From positions 2,267 to 66,266 of the forward strand of contig NZ_FOYZ01000014.1 in NCBI RefSeq assembly GCF_900112775.1: DNA of 64,000 nucleotides. The letters are read 5' to 3'. The DNA is from Anaeromicropila populeti. Its GTDB lineage: Bacteria; Bacillota; Clostridia; Lachnospirales; Lachnospiraceae. Within the stretch, counting starts at the first letter, position 1. Each line of letters starts with the position of its first letter. This document shows, piece by piece, positions 41,001 to 49,483 of the stretch. The position numbers were made by a program, and so were the translations under genes. The notes beneath the pieces were generated by a model. It was not told the DNA's origin, did no database searches, and worked only from the letters and a program-made list of their open reading frames with translations.

Positions 41001-42125
41001 ATGGATTACGTTGTAAATACGCTGGAAAATCTATATCAGCAAACTGCCTTTGCCTCATTGTCATGGGGAAATTATTTAATGATGGCAGTAGCCTTGTTAT
41101 TTTTGTTTCTGGCAATTAAAAAAGGATATGAACCACTCCTTTTAATTCCAATTGCGTTTGGTATGCTATTAGTAAATATGTATCCGGCAATTATGGAAGA
41201 GGGAGGATTATTACATTATTTCTTCTTATTAGATGAATGGAGTATTTTACCTTCACTGATATTTTTAGGTGTTGGTGCCATGACCGATTTTGGACCTCTT
41301 ATTGCAAATCCAAGGAGTTTCTTAATGGGTGCAGCAGCACAGCTTGGTATTTTCGTGGCATATATTTCTGCTATTTTGTTAGGCTTTAATGATAAAGCGG
41401 CGGCAGCAATTTCTATTATTGGTGGTGCTGACGGTCCTACGTCTATCTTCTTAGCTGGAAAATTAGGACAGTCCAATTACATGGGAGCGATTGCAGTAGC
41501 AGCATATTCCTATATGTCTTTGGTACCAATCATACAGCCGCCAATTATGAAGCTTTTCACAACAGAAAAAGAACGTAAAATTAAGATGGAACAGTTACGT
41601 CCTGTTACAAAGTTAGAGAAAATACTATTCCCAATTATCGTTACAGTTGTAGTAGTTATGATTCTTCCAGCAACTGCTCCATTGGTAGGTATGTTAATGC
41701 TTGGTAACCTATTTAAAGAGTCTGGTGTTGTAAAACAATTAGCAGAAACAGCTTCCAATGCACTTATGTATATCGTTGTGATTTTACTTGGTACAAGCGT
41801 AGGTGCAACAACAAGTGCAGAAGCATTTTTAAGAGCAGATACGTTGAAAATTGTTGGACTAGGATTAGTTGCATTTTCTTTTGGTACCGCTGGCGGTGTA
41901 TTGTTAGGAAAATTAATGAGTAAGTTATCTGGCGGCAAGATCAATCCTTTAATTGGATCAGCTGGTGTTTCTGCCGTTCCTATGGCAGCCAGAGTGTCTC
42001 AGAAGGTTGGTGCTGAAGCAGATCCTACCAATTTCTTATTGATGCACGCAATGGGACCAAACGTTGCAGGTGTAATCGGAACTGCTGTAGCAGCAGGTGT
42101 GTTTATGGCTATTTTTGGAGTGTAA
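41001..42125 (+). CDS. Sodium-translocating decarboxylase beta subunit (OadB/MmdB)
   Basis: A 374-residue integral membrane subunit that decarboxylates carboxybiotin and pumps Na+ outward. Conserved segments are GVGAMTDFGPLIANP, ISIIGGADGPTSIFLAGKL (the Na+-site region with the essential Asp) and GVSAVPMAARVSQ. The protein ends MHAMGPNVAGVIGTAVAAGVFMA. About nine helices are present. ATG 41001 follows GGGAGG (40984-40989); an upstream GTG at 40962 lacks a site. Confidence 0.94.
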   Translation: MDYVVNTLENLYQQTAFASLSWGNYLMMAVALLFLFLAIKKGYEPLLLIPIAFGMLLVNMYPAIMEEGGLLHYFFLLDEWSILPSLIFLGVGAMTDFGPLIANPRSFLMGAAAQLGIFVAYISAILLGFNDKAAAAISIIGGADGPTSIFLAGKLGQSNYMGAIAVAAYSYMSLVPIIQPPIMKLFTTEKERKIKMEQLRPVTKLEKILFPIIVTVVVVMILPATAPLVGMLMLGNLFKESGVVKQLAETASNALMYIVVILLGTSVGATTSAEAFLRADTLKIVGLGLVAFSFGTAGGVLLGKLMSKLSGGKINPLIGSAGVSAVPMAARVSQKVGAEADPTNFLLMHAMGPNVAGVIGTAVAAGVFMAIFGV

Positions 42126-42172
42126 AATAGGCAAAGGAATAGATATTGAATATCATAAGGAGGTAAAGAAAT

Positions 42173-43579
42173 ATGGCTCAAAATAGACCGGTGAAAATTA
42201 CGGAAACTATATTGCGTGATGCGCATCAATCTTTGATAGCCACTAGAATGACTACAGAGCAGATGCTGCCAATTATAGAGAAAATGGATCAGGTAGGATA
42301 TCATTCAGTAGAATGCTGGGGTGGAGCAACATTTGATGCTTCATTGAGATTCTTAAAGGAAGATCCATGGGAAAGATTAAGAAAGCTGAGAGCAGGATTT
42401 AAAAAGACAAAATTGCAGATGCTTTTCAGAGGACAGAATATTTTAGGATATCGTCACTATGCTGATGATGTAGTAGAGTATTTTGTACAAAAATCCATTG
42501 CAAACGGTATTGATATTATTCGTATTTTTGACTGTTTAAATGACCTTAGAAATTTGGAAACAGCAGTGAAGGCAGCTAATAAGGAAAAAGGACATGCTCA
42601 GATAGCTTTATGTTATACATTGGGTGATGCCTATACATTAGATTACTGGACTAAAATGGCGAAAGATATCGAAGCACTGGGAGCAAATTCTATTTGTATC
42701 AAGGACATGGCTGGTTTATTAGTTCCAAGTAAGGCTACAGAATTAGTTGGTGCATTAAAGAAAACAGTTAAGATTCCAATTCAGCTTCATACTCACTATA
42801 CATCAGGTGTTGCATCTATGACTTATATGAAAGCAATTGAAGCAGGCTGTGACGTAATTGATACAGCAATGTCTCCATTTGCTATGGGTACAAGCCAGCC
42901 AGCTACTGAGGTTATGGTAGAGGCATTTAAGGGAACGGAATATGATACTGGTTTTGATCAGAATCTGCTTGCTGAAATTGCTGATTATTTCAGACCAATG
43001 AGAGATGATGCACTTGCAAGTGGCTTATTGAATCCAAAGGTTATGGGTGTAGATATAAAGACACTTTTATATCAAGTACCTGGTGGAATGTTATCAAACA
43101 TGGTATCCCAGTTAAAAGAGCAGCATGCAGAAGACAAATACTATGAAGTATTACAAGAAATTCCTAGAGTTAGAAAAGACTTGGGAGAACCACCACTAGT
43201 TACGCCTTCATCTCAGATTGTAGGAACCCAGGCTGTGTTAAACGTAGTAATGGGTGAACGTTATAAGATGATGACAAAGGAAACAAAGGCTGTATTACGT
43301 GGAGAATATGGTCAGACTGTAAAACCATTTAATAAAGAAGTTCAGAAAAAAGCACTTGGCAATGATAAGCCAATTACTTGCCGCCCAGCTGATTTATTAA
43401 AGCCTGAGCTGCAAACAATTGAAGCAGAGATGGCACAGTGGAAAGAACAGGATGAAGATATTTTATCTTATGCTTTATTCCCACAGGTTGCGACAGAATT
43501 TTTCAAGTACAGAGAAGCACAAAGTACAAAAATTGATTCAAAAGCTGCTGATTCAAAAAATGGAGCTTATCCAGTATAG
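42173..43579 (+). CDS. 2-oxoacid carboxyltransferase (oxaloacetate decarboxylase alpha/transcarboxylase 5S type)
   Basis: A 468-residue TIM-barrel enzyme of the HMGL-like family. KITETILRDAHQSLIATRMTTEQM opens the barrel with the metal-binding Asp, EDPWERLRKLR follows, and QLHTHYTSGVASMTYMKAIEAG supplies the metal-binding histidines. ICIKDMAGLL carries the carbamylated-type lysine. A PYC-OADA domain follows from about residue 300. The biotinyl domain of classical OadA is missing and is supplied by the separate carrier. It moves carboxyl groups between oxaloacetate/pyruvate and biotin. Confidence 0.92.
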   Translation: MAQNRPVKITETILRDAHQSLIATRMTTEQMLPIIEKMDQVGYHSVECWGGATFDASLRFLKEDPWERLRKLRAGFKKTKLQMLFRGQNILGYRHYADDVVEYFVQKSIANGIDIIRIFDCLNDLRNLETAVKAANKEKGHAQIALCYTLGDAYTLDYWTKMAKDIEALGANSICIKDMAGLLVPSKATELVGALKKTVKIPIQLHTHYTSGVASMTYMKAIEAGCDVIDTAMSPFAMGTSQPATEVMVEAFKGTEYDTGFDQNLLAEIADYFRPMRDDALASGLLNPKVMGVDIKTLLYQVPGGMLSNMVSQLKEQHAEDKYYEVLQEIPRVRKDLGEPPLVTPSSQIVGTQAVLNVVMGERYKMMTKETKAVLRGEYGQTVKPFNKEVQKKALGNDKPITCRPADLLKPELQTIEAEMAQWKEQDEDILSYALFPQVATEFFKYREAQSTKIDSKAADSKNGAYPV

Positions 43580-43593
43580 GGCAAGAAAAAATT

Positions 43594-43632
43594 ACTCCGG
43601 AAGTTTGTATATATAAACTTTCGGAGTTTCTT
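43594..43632. terminator. Terminator of the decarboxylase operon, bidirectional
   Basis: ACTCCGGAAGTTT (43594-43606) pairs with AAACTTTCGGAGT (43615-43627) with one mismatch, then a T-rich tail. An A run on the 5' side also allows use by the minus-strand gene. Confidence 0.85.
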
Positions 43633-43638
43633 TTATTA

Positions 43639-44256
43639 TTAGTAAGTATTGAGGTCCAGCTTGGCTTCAACAAATCCAGCAACATAAGGGGCAATTTCGT
43701 AGGGATTAAAATAGATTATGATTCCGTTATCATTTATATAGTAGTGGAAATCTGATAGTGGTGTATTTTCAATTGTGTTTATTGCTTCCGGAAAAAATTG
43801 CTCAGGATTTTTTTTGATTTTTTCTAAAAAAATATTTATAATGGCTTGCTTTATTTCAAATGGTTTCTTTTTTGTAATGTTAATTAGGTTTACCTGTTCT
43901 CCTGTGGTGAGGGAAAAAGTATAAGAAGATCTGGTTGTATTGGGGTGAGCTCCGCCAGCATAAACAAAATTTGTTTTTAAAAATGAAATCAAGTTATTTT
44001 GATTGTAAGTAATCTCAATGATTGTCTGGCTTTCAAAAGGAATAGTACGATAGTATTTATTGAATTCCACAGAATCTGCAAGAAGTGATTTTTCTTGTAA
44101 AAGTGCTTCTGCTTTTTGCATTTCCAGAAAATAATTAATAGACTGAACGGCGGAGGTATTATCCTTTAAAATAGGGCTTTGGTAAAAAAAAGTTAAAAGA
44201 ACATTGCCGTTATGATCTCTGTATTTATGATGAATGGTTTCTGAAATAATTTCCAT
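43639..44256 (-). CDS. DUF3298 (RsiV C-terminal-like) protein without membrane anchor
   Basis: A 205-residue protein starting MEIISETIHHKYRD. The central and C-terminal parts contain the DUF3298 signature YAGGAHPNTTRSSYTFSLTTGEQVNL and the closing YYINDNGIIIYFNPYEIAPYVAG. Related domains form the extracellular lysozyme-binding part of anti-sigma factor RsiV and of many lipoproteins. Here I see no signal peptide, lipobox or helix, so its location is uncertain. The start at 44256 has a CAGGA site 8 nt upstream on the minus strand; the longer ORF to 44349 lacks one and would overlap the ylxM promoter. Confidence 0.72.
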   Translation of the reverse strand: MEIISETIHHKYRDHNGNVLLTFFYQSPILKDNTSAVQSINYFLEMQKAEALLQEKSLLADSVEFNKYYRTIPFESQTIIEITYNQNNLISFLKTNFVYAGGAHPNTTRSSYTFSLTTGEQVNLINITKKKPFEIKQAIINIFLEKIKKNPEQFFPEAINTIENTPLSDFHYYINDNGIIIYFNPYEIAPYVAGFVEAKLDLNTY

Positions 44257-44337
44257 AACAGTAATTCCTGACTCAATAATTATAATATTATATGTAAGAA
44301 CACGATTATTGGGAAATAAAGCTGTCAAAATAATTGC

Positions 44338-44366
44338 TTGACAAAACATATAAAATTGGTTATACT
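44338..44366 (+). promoter_or_regulatory. Promoter of the ylxM-ffh operon
   Basis: TTGACA (44338-44343), 17 bp, TATACT (44361-44366). Confidence 0.75.
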
Positions 44367-44371
44367 ACCAT

Positions 44372-44394
44372 CTGTAAAGAAAATTACTTTACAG
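44372..44394 (+). promoter_or_regulatory. 5'-terminal mRNA hairpin overlapping the ylxM ribosome site
   Basis: CTGTAAAG (44372-44379) pairs perfectly with CTTTACAG (44387-44394). The expected transcript start is near 44373, so the message would begin with this stem. Its last bases enter the AGGTGG ribosome site. Confidence 0.55.
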
Positions 44395-44406
44395 GTGGTG
44401 TTTTAT

Positions 44407-44757
44407 TTGGAAGTTAATAGTGTAGTGGAGTTATCTCTTCTCTATGATTTTTATGGAGGATTGATGAAGGATAATAAGCGTAGAATCTTTGAGGATTATG
44501 TGCTGAATGACTATTCTCTTAGTGAAATTGCCAAAGAACAGGGGATTTCAAGACAAGGTGTGCATGATACTATTAAGCGGTGTACCAAAGAATTGAGAGA
44601 TTACGAAGAAAAATTATGCTTAATAGAAAAATTTCAAAAAACTAAGGAAATGGTAAACCAGATTCGTAATATTTCAAAGAATGTACAGGAATCTGGGAAT
44701 ATGGTGGAGATTGCTAAAATCGAAACATTATCAGCAAAAATATTAGAGGAATATTAG
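44407..44757 (+). CDS. ylxM: YlxM, SRP-associated helix-turn-helix protein
   Basis: A 116-residue protein of the UPF0122 family, encoded next to ffh in Firmicutes and linked to the signal recognition particle. LSLLYDFYGGLMKDNKRRIFEDYVLNDYSLSEIAKEQGISRQGVHDTIKRC covers the sigma-region-4-like helix-turn-helix. A coiled-coil-like C-terminal part follows. The start is TTG 44407, 8 nt after AGGTGG (44393-44398); the ORF upstream of it runs through the promoter. Confidence 0.9.
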   Translation: MEVNSVVELSLLYDFYGGLMKDNKRRIFEDYVLNDYSLSEIAKEQGISRQGVHDTIKRCTKELRDYEEKLCLIEKFQKTKEMVNQIRNISKNVQESGNMVEIAKIETLSAKILEEY

Positions 44758-44814
44758 CATGTATGATATAATATAGATGATTCGTAACGTTTTGATAGAA
44801 AGGAATGGTTTTAT

Positions 44815-46155
44815 TTGGCATTTGACAGCTTATCAGAAAAACTGCAAAATGTTTTTAAAAACCTGAGAGGAAAAGGTAAATTAACTGAAGCGGATGTGCG
44901 TACTGCATTGAAAGAGGTTAAGATGGCTCTTTTAGAAGCAGATGTTAATTTTAAGGTAGTTAAGAACTTTGTTAAGTCTGTAGAAGAGAGAGCAATTGGA
45001 CAAGAAGTGATGAGCAGCTTAACGCCTGGACAGATGGTAGTTAAGATTGTGAATGAAGAGATGGTTAAGCTTATGGGTAGTGAGACAACAGAGATTAAGC
45101 TGAAGCCAGGAAATGACATTACGGTTCTCATGATGTGTGGTCTACAGGGAGCTGGTAAAACAACTACTACAGCGAAGCTTGCTGGTAAGTTTAAGCAGAA
45201 AGGGAAAAAGCCTTTGTTGGTTGCTTGTGACGTATATCGTCCTGCGGCAATTAAACAGCTTCAGATTAATGGTGAAAAGCAGGGAGTTCCTGTGTTTTCC
45301 ATGGGAGATGGGCATAAACCAGTAAACATTGCGAAAGCTGCCATTGAACATGCTGAGAAGAATGGATTTAATGTTGTAATACTTGATACAGCAGGACGTC
45401 TTCATATTGATGAAGGCATGATGGAAGAGTTAATTGAAATTAAAGGAAATGTTTCGGTGGATCAGACGGTACTGGTAGTGGATGCTATGACTGGTCAGGA
45501 TGCAGTTAATGTTTCCGAAATGTTTCATAATAAAATTCAGATTGATGGAGTAATTTTAACGAAGTTAGATGGTGATACCCGTGGTGGTGCCGCACTTTCT
45601 ATCCGTGCAGTCACTGGAAAGCCAATTTTATATATTGGTATGGGCGAGAAGCTGTCTGATTTGGAACAGTTTTACCCAGACAGAATGGCATCCCGTATTT
45701 TAGGGATGGGAGATATTCTGACATTGATTGATAAGGCACAAGCTGAAATTGATGATGATAAGGCAAAAGAATTAGAGAAAAAGATACGTAAGGCAGAATT
45801 TAATTTTAATGATTATCTGGACTCTATGTCACAGGTGAAAAAGATGGGCGGAATCTCCAGTATTATTGGAATGCTTCCTGGTATGGGACTTCCAAGTGAT
45901 GTTGAGGTAGATGATAATGCATTTAAAGGAGTGGAAGCAATTATTTTTTCCATGACTACAGAAGAAAGAGAAAACCCAGAACTTTTAAACCCATCTCGAA
46001 AAAAGCGTATTGCAAAAGGTGCTGGTGTTGATATTAGTGAAGTGAATAAACTTGTAAAGCAGCAAGAGCAGATGAAGAAGATGATGAAACAGATGAGTGG
46101 ATTAATGTCTGGAAAAGGAAAGAAGAGAGGTTTCAAACTGCCTTTCGGATTATAG
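44815..46155 (+). CDS. ffh: Signal recognition particle GTPase Ffh
   Basis: Binds signal sequences on ribosomes and delivers them to the membrane receptor FtsY. 446 residues: N-terminal helical bundle (MAFDSLSEKLQNVFKNLRG), GTPase domain with GLQGAGKTTTTAKLA, DTAGR and TKLDGD, and a Met-rich M domain for signal peptide and RNA binding (MKKMMKQMSGLMSGKGKKRG). The start codon is TTG with AAGGAATGG upstream. It lies in the classic ylxM-ffh-rpsP order. Confidence 0.97.
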   Translation: MAFDSLSEKLQNVFKNLRGKGKLTEADVRTALKEVKMALLEADVNFKVVKNFVKSVEERAIGQEVMSSLTPGQMVVKIVNEEMVKLMGSETTEIKLKPGNDITVLMMCGLQGAGKTTTTAKLAGKFKQKGKKPLLVACDVYRPAAIKQLQINGEKQGVPVFSMGDGHKPVNIAKAAIEHAEKNGFNVVILDTAGRLHIDEGMMEELIEIKGNVSVDQTVLVVDAMTGQDAVNVSEMFHNKIQIDGVILTKLDGDTRGGAALSIRAVTGKPILYIGMGEKLSDLEQFYPDRMASRILGMGDILTLIDKAQAEIDDDKAKELEKKIRKAEFNFNDYLDSMSQVKKMGGISSIIGMLPGMGLPSDVEVDDNAFKGVEAIIFSMTTEERENPELLNPSRKKRIAKGAGVDISEVNKLVKQQEQMKKMMKQMSGLMSGKGKKRGFKLPFGL

Positions 46156-46280
46156 AAGGAGCAGAGTTTTTGTTTTGCTTATAATTGCTTAGTGATGTTT
46201 ATGAGGAATTTTAGTTCCAATATATAAAAGGTGGCTGGCAATTTATAATATACCAACGAATCTTTGAGGAGGTGAAAAGT

Positions 46281-46523
46281 ATGGCAGTAAAGATTAGATT
46301 AAAGAGAATGGGACAGAAAAAAGCTCCTTTCTATAGAATAGTAGTTGCTGACAGCAGAGCGCCAAGAGATGGTAAGTTTATCGAAGAAATCGGTACTTAC
46401 GATCCAACAAAAGAGCCAAGTGCATTCAATGTAAATGAAGAAGCAGCAAAAAAATGGCTTTCTAATGGAGCTCAGCCAACAGATACTGTTGGAAAAATAT
46501 TTAAAAACGCAGGTATTATGTAA
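46281..46523 (+). CDS. rpsP: 30S ribosomal protein S16
   Basis: 80 residues beginning [36 protein letters not shown] (visible in overlapping parts), the conserved start of S16, and ending in [13 protein letters not shown] 46281 follows GAGGAGGTG; an in-frame GTG at 46272 is part of that ribosome site. About 125 nt separate it from ffh without a clear terminator. Confidence 0.97.
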   Translation: MAVKIRLKRMGQKKAPFYRIVVADSRAPRDGKFIEEIGTYDPTKEPSAFNVNEEAAKKWLSNGAQPTDTVGKIFKNAGIM

Positions 46524-46538
46524 GTAACAGTGTTATAG

Positions 46539-46580
46539 TTCTTAGGGACGGCGTTCCTATGTGAGCGTCGTTGCTAAGAA
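46539..46580 (+). promoter_or_regulatory. Stem-loop between rpsP and khpA
   Basis: TTCTTAG (46539-46545) pairs with CTAAGAA (46574-46580), with further GC-rich pairing inside (GACGGCG region with CGTCGTTG). There is no T run, so processing or stability control is likelier than termination. Confidence 0.5.
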
Positions 46581-46613
46581 TGATGTACTACTATTTATGC
46601 GGAGGCGGATTAT

Positions 46614-46844
46614 ATGAAAGATTTAGTTAAAGTTATTGCTATGGCATTAGTGGATCATCCAGAAGCAGTGGTTGTAACTGAGAAGGAAGAAGATAATGCG
46701 ATAACAGTAGAATTAACCGTTTCAACAGAGGATATGGGGAAGGTAATTGGAAAACAAGGCCGAATTGCTAAAGCTATCCGGACGGTTGTGAAAGCAGCTG
46801 CATCAAAAGAGGAAAAGAAGGTCACTGTGGAGATTTTACAGTAA
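46614..46844 (+). CDS. khpA: KH-domain RNA-binding protein KhpA
   Basis: 76 residues forming a single KH domain. The RNA-binding GxxG loop appears in [23 protein letters not shown]. It begins [21 protein letters not shown], typical of KhpA (YlqC), which pairs with KhpB/EloR and influences cell elongation. The position between rpsP and rimM is conserved. GGAGGCGG precedes the ATG. Confidence 0.93.
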   Translation: MKDLVKVIAMALVDHPEAVVVTEKEEDNAITVELTVSTEDMGKVIGKQGRIAKAIRTVVKAAASKEEKKVTVEILQ

Positions 46845-46959
46845 GTTACATTGGGGATGTTGCGAAGCACATCTCCTTTTATGTTACTGTAAGGCTTATC
46901 ACAATATAGGTGGCTGCCAGTCTGATAATAGTGTACATCAGATTATTGGAGGAAGAAAT

Positions 46960-47472
46960 ATGGATTTTTTAAGAGTTGGTGTAATATCTAATACACATGG
47001 GATTCGTGGCGAGGTAAAGGTATATCCAACAACTGATGATGTCAAACGATTTAAGCAGCTCAAGGAAGTGATTCTGGATACTGGAACGGAGCAGCTTGTC
47101 CTTGAAATTCAAGCAGTTCGTTTTTTTAAGAATATGGCAATTCTAAAATTCAAAGGGATTGACTCTATTAATGATATTGAAAAATATAAAGGTAAGGATT
47201 TATTGGTTACTCGTGAAAACGCGGTAGAATTAGAAGAAGGAGAATATTTTATCTGCGATGTAATAGATTCCAGGGTGATCACAGAGGAAGGCGAAGAATT
47301 TGGGGTTTTAAAGGATGTACTGACAACAGGAGCAAATGATGTTTATGTTGTAGAAACCATGGAAGGTAAAGAAGTTTTACTTCCTGTAATTAAAGAATGC
47401 ATTCTTGACATAAATATAGAAAGCAAAATAGTAACAGTTCATATTTTGCCAGGTTTATTAGACATTAACTGA
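46960..47472 (+). CDS. rimM: Ribosome maturation factor RimM
   Basis: 170 residues; binds S19 and helps mature the 30S head. [24 protein letters not shown] is the conserved N-terminal barrel, and the PRC-like C-terminal barrel shows GANDVYVVE and [25 protein letters not shown] precedes the ATG. It is 21 nt before trmD. Confidence 0.95.
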   Translation: MDFLRVGVISNTHGIRGEVKVYPTTDDVKRFKQLKEVILDTGTEQLVLEIQAVRFFKNMAILKFKGIDSINDIEKYKGKDLLVTRENAVELEEGEYFICDVIDSRVITEEGEEFGVLKDVLTTGANDVYVVETMEGKEVLLPVIKECILDINIESKIVTVHILPGLLDIN

Positions 47473-47493
47473 AGAATGGGGTAATATAACTAT

Positions 47494-48216
47494 ATGAATT
47501 TTTATGTGTTAACTTTATTTCCTGAAATGATAGAGGATGGTATGAAAGTTAGTATCATGGGAAGAGCGATAGAAAAGCAGCTGTTATCGATAACTACCAT
47601 TAATATCAGGGATTTTGCTGCAAACAGGCATGGAAAAGTAGATGATTATCCTTATGGAGGCGGCGCAGGAATGGTTATGCAGCCAGAGCCTATTTACCAG
47701 TCCTATTTACACGCACTTAAGCTAATTAGAGAGAAACGTGGATTAGCAGCAGATGAGGAATTGACCAATATCCGTACTATTTATCTAACGCCACAAGGAA
47801 GAGTATTTAAACAAAAAATGGCAAAGGAATTTGCAAAAGAAGAGGATATCATTTTGCTTTGCGGTCATTACGAAGGTGTGGACGAGCGGGTACTGGAGTT
47901 GATTGTAACAGATCATATATCAATTGGAGACTATGTGCTGACAGGCGGAGAGCTGCCGGCAATGGTTGTAATGGATTCTATTTCTAGATTAGTTCCAGGA
48001 GTTTTGAATAATGATGATTCAGCAGAAACAGAGTCTTTTTCGGACAATACATTAGAATATCCTCAATATACAAGGCCTGTAATTTTTATGGAACGTACGG
48101 TACCAGAGGTGTTACTCTCAGGACATCATAAAAATATTGAACATTGGAGAAAAGAAGCGTCTTTAAAGCGTACGTTAGAAAGAAGACCTGATTTGTTATC
48201 AGGCAAATCCTATTAA
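47494..48216 (+). CDS. trmD: tRNA (guanine-37-N1)-methyltransferase
   Basis: Methylates G37 of tRNAs to prevent frameshifting. 240 residues with the trefoil-knot SPOUT fold: [16 protein letters not shown] at the start, [32 protein letters not shown] and [20 protein letters not shown] around the S-adenosylmethionine knot. The conserved rimM-trmD-rplS order is kept. Confidence 0.97.
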   Translation: MNFYVLTLFPEMIEDGMKVSIMGRAIEKQLLSITTINIRDFAANRHGKVDDYPYGGGAGMVMQPEPIYQSYLHALKLIREKRGLAADEELTNIRTIYLTPQGRVFKQKMAKEFAKEEDIILLCGHYEGVDERVLELIVTDHISIGDYVLTGGELPAMVVMDSISRLVPGVLNNDDSAETESFSDNTLEYPQYTRPVIFMERTVPEVLLSGHHKNIEHWRKEASLKRTLERRPDLLSGKSY

Positions 48217-48372
48217 ACAATGAAAATCAATATGAAAAGAAAAAGTACTTGCTTTTTGAAATAAATTGTGGTAGAGTTAAAACGTTGTGAGATTAGATGG
48301 TCCTCTGTTACAGTGCGCTATATATGCACGTTATGTATTAAGAACATCAAAATTATGAAGGAGGAACAACAA
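48217..48372 (+). promoter_or_regulatory. rplS leader with possible promoter
   Basis: A 156-nt gap with TTGCTT (48249-48254), 17 bp, TAGAGT (48272-48277), so an RNA of about 90 nt may precede rplS. Ribosomal L19 leaders are known in Firmicutes, but I did not match the fold. Confidence 0.4.
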
Positions 48373-48720
48373 ATGAATAATTTTATTAAAAGCATTGAAG
48401 ATGCACAATTAAAGTCAGAGGTTGCTGAGTTTCATGTAGGTGATACAGTAAAGGTTTATGCAAAAGTAAAAGAAGGTACTCGTGAGAGAATTCAGATTTT
48501 TGAAGGAACTGTTTTAAAAAGACAGAACGGTGGTTCCAGAGAAACATTTACAGTTAGAAAAACATCTAATGGTGTAGGTGTTGAAAGAACATGGCCTGTT
48601 CATTCACCTAGAATAGAGAAGATCGAAGTAATCAGACTTGGTAAAGTAAGAAGAGCTAAACTTAACTACTTACGTCAACGTGTTGGTAAAGCAGCTAAGG
48701 TAAAAGAATTAGTAAAATAA
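48373..48720 (+). CDS. rplS: 50S ribosomal protein L19
   Basis: 115 residues. [41 protein letters not shown] (seen in overlapping parts), [21 protein letters not shown] and RRAKLNYLR are the L19 signatures. ATG 48373 follows AAGGAGGAAC; the ORF upstream to 48268 lies in the leader and is not coding. A strong terminator closes the unit. Confidence 0.97.
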   Translation: MNNFIKSIEDAQLKSEVAEFHVGDTVKVYAKVKEGTRERIQIFEGTVLKRQNGGSRETFTVRKTSNGVGVERTWPVHSPRIEKIEVIRLGKVRRAKLNYLRQRVGKAAKVKELVK

Positions 48721-48754
48721 GAACAAGTACTATAGTCGTATAGTTCGTATATGG

Positions 48755-48784
48755 ATTCCCACGAGTAATCGTGGGAATTTTTTC
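48755..48784 (+). terminator. Terminator after rplS
   Basis: ATTCCCACG (48755-48763) pairs perfectly with CGTGGGAAT (48770-48778) around a 6-nt loop, followed by six T. Confidence 0.95.
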
Positions 48785-48812
48785 TAGGCTGAAATGAAAG
48801 GGAATCTAAAAG

Positions 48813-48842
48813 GTGACAAGTAAAAGACGGTTGTGATATAAT
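48813..48842 (+). promoter_or_regulatory. Extended -10 promoter of the signal-peptidase/rbgA operon
   Basis: GTGACA (48813-48818), 18 bp, TGA-TATAAT (-10 at 48837-48842). Confidence 0.65.
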
Positions 48843-48872
48843 AATTCTATTACAAAAAAGGAGTTATAGTTC

Positions 48873-49463
48873 ATGAAATCTAATTATGGTTTGGATGAAA
48901 AAGAATCACTTATTAAAAAGATAATACGTGAGCTAATAATATGGGTAGTAGAAATTGCAGTAGTAATACTATTAGCCTATTGTATAATTGCATTTGGTGT
49001 TGTGAAAATTTCTGTTATTGGAACTGCAATGTCTTCAACTCTTGAGGATGGAGATAAAATTTTGGTGAATAAAATGGCTTATCGGCTAAAAGGACCAAAA
49101 AGAAATGATGTAGTTGTTTTTATGCAGTCAGGAAAAGAACATAGCTTCTATCATGTAAAAAGAGTGATCGGACTCCCTGGTGAAACCGTTCAAATCATAG
49201 ATGGCAAAGTATATATTAATGGAGAAGTGCTGGACGAAACCATTCAGTGTGAACCTATTGCCAATGGCGGTCTTGCCAATGAGGAAATTGTGTTAGAAGC
49301 AAATGAATATTTTGTGCTGGGAGATAATCGAAATCAAAGTGAAGACAGCAGATTTGCAAGTATCGGGAATATTCTACGGGGTGATATCCTGGGAAAGGCG
49401 TGGATACGCTTAAGTCCATTTGATTTTGTTAGTAAAATAAATTTAAAGAAAACAGAAGAATAG
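48873..49463 (+). CDS. Signal peptidase I-like protein lacking the catalytic serine
   Basis: 196 residues with one N-terminal membrane helix (about 21-45) and an S26-type domain outside the membrane. The region that should read G-x-S-M-x-P-T is VIGTAMSSTLEDGD: alanine A52 replaces the nucleophilic serine and the Pro is also missing. The base lysine K96 in YHVKRVIGLPGE and the box E motif LGDNRNQSEDSRF remain. It is therefore probably unable to cut signal peptides. It may be a binding or regulatory paralogue. It is the first gene of a unit with rbgA and an intact-serine signal peptidase. The codon GCA is at 49026-49028. Confidence 0.85.
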   Translation: MKSNYGLDEKESLIKKIIRELIIWVVEIAVVILLAYCIIAFGVVKISVIGTAMSSTLEDGDKILVNKMAYRLKGPKRNDVVVFMQSGKEHSFYHVKRVIGLPGETVQIIDGKVYINGEVLDETIQCEPIANGGLANEEIVLEANEYFVLGDNRNQSEDSRFASIGNILRGDILGKAWIRLSPFDFVSKINLKKTEE

Positions 49464-49483
49464 AAAGATTATAGGTGATTAAA

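Noticed and set aside
46230-46920. AGGTGGCTG present upstream of both rpsP and rimM
   Set aside because: A 9-bp match in ribosome-site-like sequence is not surprising, and the surroundings do not align.
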